Source: Mactra quadrangularis
Taxonomy: Eukaryota; Mollusca; Bivalvia; Venerida; Mactridae
Length of the DNA: 64,000 nucleotides
Assembly: GCA_025267735.1 (NCBI GenBank)
Contig: CM046303.1
Span: 69,269,034 to 69,333,033, forward strand
Direction: 5' to 3'
Shown in pieces: positions 60,873 through 64,000 of this stretch. Below the pieces are notes generated by a model. It worked only from the letters and a program-made list of their open reading frames with translations. It was not told where the DNA came from and made no database searches. Made by a program: the position numbers and the translations under genes. Numbering within the stretch: the stretch's first letter is position 1; every line of letters begins with the position of its first letter.

Positions 60873-61144
60873 CATGTCTAAACAAGAACATTGAAAACAA
60901 TGTTAAGTGGATAAGGATATTAAATCAAGTGAAGACGACAGGTCATAAAGTACTGTATGTATAAATTATACGTTCAAAACAAATCAATAATGTGTAAAGT
61001 TTACATACGGCTTAAAAACTTTTGAAAAAGCTGTCACTGACGATTCCAATGCATGAAATCCTATAAAACGGTAAAATTCTTATTTGTTTAAGAATATTTT
61101 TAGTGCACTAGTCGCATGTGTATGTGACAACAGTAACAAACATA

Positions 61145-61505
61145 CAGCAGTACAACAGTAAACCCTTACTGTTAGAATTTTCATCAGTTCAGCAGTACAA
61201 CAGTAAACCCTTACTGTTAGAATTTTCATCAGTTCAGCAGTACAACAGTTAATCCTTACTGTTAGAATTTTCATCAGTTCAGCAGTACAACAGTTAATCC
61301 TTACTGTTAGAATTTTCATCAGTTCAGCAGTACAACAGTTAATCCTTACTGTTAGAATTTACATCAGTTCAGCAGTACAACAGTTAATCCTTACTGTTAG
61401 AATTTTCATCAGTTCAGCAGTGCAACAGTAAACCTTTACTGCTAGAATTTCGGCAGTAAACAGTAACAACAGAAAACCCTTACTGTTAGAATTTTTGACA
61501 GTACA
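61145..61505. repeat. 45-bp minisatellite, about 7.5 units
   Basis: Unit starts occur at 61145, 61190, 61235, 61280, 61325, 61370 and 61415. Each contains CAGCAGTACAACAGT and CCTTACTGTTAGAATTTTC. Because 45 is divisible by three, it makes an artificial 15-residue repeat on the minus strand. Confidence 0.9.
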
Positions 61506-62099
61506 GCAGATTGTTGTATTATTCTTGCAATTTTTATATATAAATCGACTTTGATGTAATAATAATAGCAGATTGTTAATGCTCAGAACTGTTCACAGTG
61601 TTGTTGCCGACATCACCTTAGTTAAATATTGTGTAAAATGATAATGCGTTAATGAGAGTGAAGTTAAAACATGAAATTACACATTTTACTGACAATTAAC
61701 AGGCAGACCTAGGATGTTTGTGAGTTTACTGAGAAGTTGAATGTTTGAATTCTCCAAATTAAAAGTACAGATAGAGCCAATCTATGGTACAGATAGAGCC
61801 AGATAGAATCCAGCAGAGTGGTTTCATTTTAATGATTGGACGAATACGTGGATATAGAATTAGTTGTAAACATTGATACAAAAAGTCACAAAAAGGTTTA
61901 TTCATTGTAAAGATTTTTAGACTTTTATGTTGACAGAGCGCAAGAACATTGTATAATTTGAAGCAGAGTATTTTAATTATCTGGGCTAAGGAAATAGTCA
62001 TTTCTCTTTCATTACATAATTATAATATTCAGAAGTGAAAAGTGAATGTGTTGTATTGTACCTATGAAATCAATAAGTCTCGTAATCGAAAATTTTCAT
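61506..62099. other. AT-rich sequence between minisatellites
   Basis: Only a short duplication (GTACAGATAGAGCCA twice near 61,765-61,800). No gene is supported. Confidence 0.5.
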
Positions 62100-62640
62100 A
62101 CGTTTAATACGTAAAGTACGTTAATTTACGCACTAGCTAAAAGGATAACATCATAAATTCTGAAGTGCATAAGTTTTGCACTAGGCAAAAAGTAAAAAAC
62201 CCATATTATGAAGTGCGTAAATTTACGTACTTGCCAAAAGGAGAAAATCACAAATTCTGAAGTGCGTAAATTTACGCACGAGGCAGAATTTGAAAAATCG
62301 ATATTCTAAAGTGTGTAAATCTACACACATGCCAATTTACGCACATTCAAAAAGGAGAAAAAAATTATAGAGTACGTTAATTTACGCACAAGCAATTTGT
62401 GAAAAATCCAAATTCTGAAGTGCGTAAATTTACGCACATGCAAAAGGATAAAATCATAAATTCTGAAGTGCATAAATTTTGCACTAGGCAAAAAGTAAAA
62501 AAGCCATATCTGAAGTGCGTAAATTTACGCTTAAGCCAAAGGGAGAAACTCTTAAGTTCTACAGTGTGTAAATTTACGCACTAGGCAGAATGTGAAAAAT
62601 CCATATTCTGAAGTGCGTAAATTTACGAACATGCCAAAAG
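62100..62640. repeat. Minisatellite with palindromic core GTGCGTAAATTTACGCAC, forward array
   Basis: About nine units of 45-65 bp share TTCTGAAGTGCGTAAATTTACGCAC then GCCAAAAGGAGAAAAT or GGCAGAATTTGAAAAATC (each half alternating). The 18-bp core is a perfect palindrome. Confidence 0.8.
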
Positions 62641-62696
62641 GAGAACAATCTTTAAATTAAAACCCGATCTAAAATTTAGGTAGTTTTTAGGTAGTT

Positions 62697-62803
62697 TCAA
62701 AATAGCGTCTAAATATGTTCGAGATTTTTCGCAGCAAATGGCCGAGGAGTTCCGAATGTATCGTTACGGAACGTTCTGTAACGTTCGCGGTAACTGAACT
62801 CAC
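62697..62803. mobile_element. Half copy of the 60.1-kb MITE
   Basis: AGCGTCTAAATATGTTCGAG, CGCAGCAAATGGCCGAGGAG and CGTTCGCGGTAACTGAAC match 60335-60435. The other half is absent. Confidence 0.6.
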
Positions 62804-63060
62804 TACTGGATAAATGTACAAATGAACATGTTAGGTACAGAAAGAAGTTATAAATTGGATCGTTATGTGTACATTTATAAATCCACTGTAGAGATAAACT
62901 GATAATGATATTCAAAATGTCAACAACGCTGTGAAAATGTGCTATGCAATTGTCAAGATTAAGTGGGTTTACTTATAAAGTTATTGGCATATTGAACAAA
63001 ATGTATCTTTTCATGACTTGCATTTTTTTAACGTTTGGCTCTTTTAAGGTTTGATTCTTT

Positions 63061-63680
63061 TAGGTCTGCTTCTTCTAAGGTCTGTTTCTCTTAAACTCTG
63101 CTTCTTTTAGTGGACTTGCTTCCCAATCAAGTCCCTGTTTTCAATGGAAGACTTACTTCCCGAGTAAGTATCCTTTTTATTGGACTTGCTTCCCAAGCAA
63201 TTCCATTTTTTCTTCGGGAGACTTACCTCCCAAGTAAGTATCTCTGATTTTCTTTGGTTGATTTGCCTCCAAATAAATCATTTCCTTTGGAAGACGTTCT
63301 TTCCAAGTAATTAAGTTTTTCTTTTCGTTGGCGGACATGCTTCCAAAGCAAGTCACTCTTAGAAATGCAGTCTTGCTTATTTACTCTCTTTGGGTTTTTT
63401 TTTTTTTTTTTCTATACTGCTAATTTATATTCTTATTTCATTTTAAAATGCAAAACATTTTATACACAATACACGGACCGGTGAGAAAACATGTATTACG
63501 ACAAAAATGATTATTTTGACTGCAATACATGTACAAAATTATGCATGCTACCAATGTATGTGAAGACAGCAGTAACAACATTACAACAGAAAAGATTTTA
63601 TGTTAAAAGCATATGTGTAAATTTACGCACTTCAGAGTCTGTTTTTTCACATTCTGCCTTGTTCGTAAATTTACACACTT
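63061..63680. repeat. 0.6-kb direct repeat, copy 2
   Basis: This is the same sequence as 1246-1865 with few changes. It continues directly into the palindromic minisatellite at the window end. Confidence 0.8.
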
Positions 63681-64000
63681 AGAAATGTATGATTTTCACC
63701 TTATGACAGGTGCGTAAATTTACGCACTCCAGAATATAGATTTTTCAAATTCTGCCTAGTGCGTAAATTTAAACACTCTAAAATGTATGATTTTCTTCTT
63801 TTGGCATGTGCGTACATTTACGCACTTCAGAGTATGGATTTTATGCGTACATTTACACTCTGTAGAAGTTATGATTTTCTCCTTTTTGTCTAGTGCAAAA
63901 TTAACTCACTTTAGAATATATGATTTTCTCCTTTTAGCATGTGTTTAGATTTGCGCACTTCAGAATTTGGATTTTTCACAAATTGCTTGTGCGTAAATTA
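63614..64000. repeat. Minisatellite with the same palindromic core, reversed array
   Basis: Units read GTGCGTAAATTTACGCACTTCAG followed by ATTTTTCACATTCTGCC or TTTTCTCCTTTTGGCATG, the reverse complement of the 62.1-kb array. The array runs off the window edge. Confidence 0.8.

Noticed and set aside
61080..61319. 15-residue repeat protein on the minus strand
   Set aside because: Produced by a 45-bp minisatellite whose length is a multiple of three.
61145..61505. CRISPR-like array
   Set aside because: Units are contiguous with no unique spacers and the DNA is eukaryotic.

Overview
The window is AT-rich, intron-bearing animal DNA packed with decayed mobile elements. It is most likely from a bivalve or another mollusc. 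The reasons are a DZIP3-type HEPN plus NACHT receptor family known to be expanded in bivalves, dispersed repeats and tRNA-derived SINE pieces of molluscan style, and spliced genes with GT-AG introns. The species cannot be fixed from sequence alone.

The main structure is a large imperfect palindrome. The left arm (about 18,090-35,436) is repeated in inverted orientation as the right arm (about 40,130-59,686), around a 4.7-kb loop. Each arm carries one copy of a five-exon NOD-like receptor gene, and the two copies converge on the loop. The plus-strand copy spans 20,502-30,110 and the minus-strand copy 52,558-44,702. Joining exons by matching splice sites and phases gives one architecture for both: an N-terminal hydrophobic 2A-like peptide ending in NPGP, a DZIP3-like HEPN domain with its R-x4-H motif created across the exon 2/3 junction, a heptad-repeat coiled coil, a NACHT ATPase, and a divergent LRR-like C terminus. 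The right copy is open for 1,181 codons. The left copy has a one-base deletion plus a substitution inside its Walker A loop, and five extra heptads in its coiled coil.

The loop (35,437-40,129) holds a small inverted-repeat element and the 5' half of a Jockey-like LINE: tandem 5' repeats followed by an intact 425-residue ORF1 with three zinc knuckles. No reverse transcriptase follows it.

The arms act as natural before-and-after records. Several elements are present in one arm or repeat copy and absent at the same base in the other. Examples are a mariner-like element with TA duplication, a foldback element at TTAA, a CTGCGTTCAG-ended MITE and a 391-bp insertion carrying GC-rich palindromes. 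A 3.1-kb deletion with 3-bp microhomology explains the broken outer left arm.

Outside the palindrome, 1-18 kb and 60-64 kb are repeat-rich. They hold a Tigger/pogo transposase exon, a LINE 3' end, a MULE-like MITE with a 9-bp target duplication, a Harbinger-like element with a captured coding scrap, SINE pieces, minisatellites, and a 0.6-kb direct repeat that joins the two ends of the window. Apart from the two receptors and the LINE ORF1, I found no convincing intact protein-coding gene.
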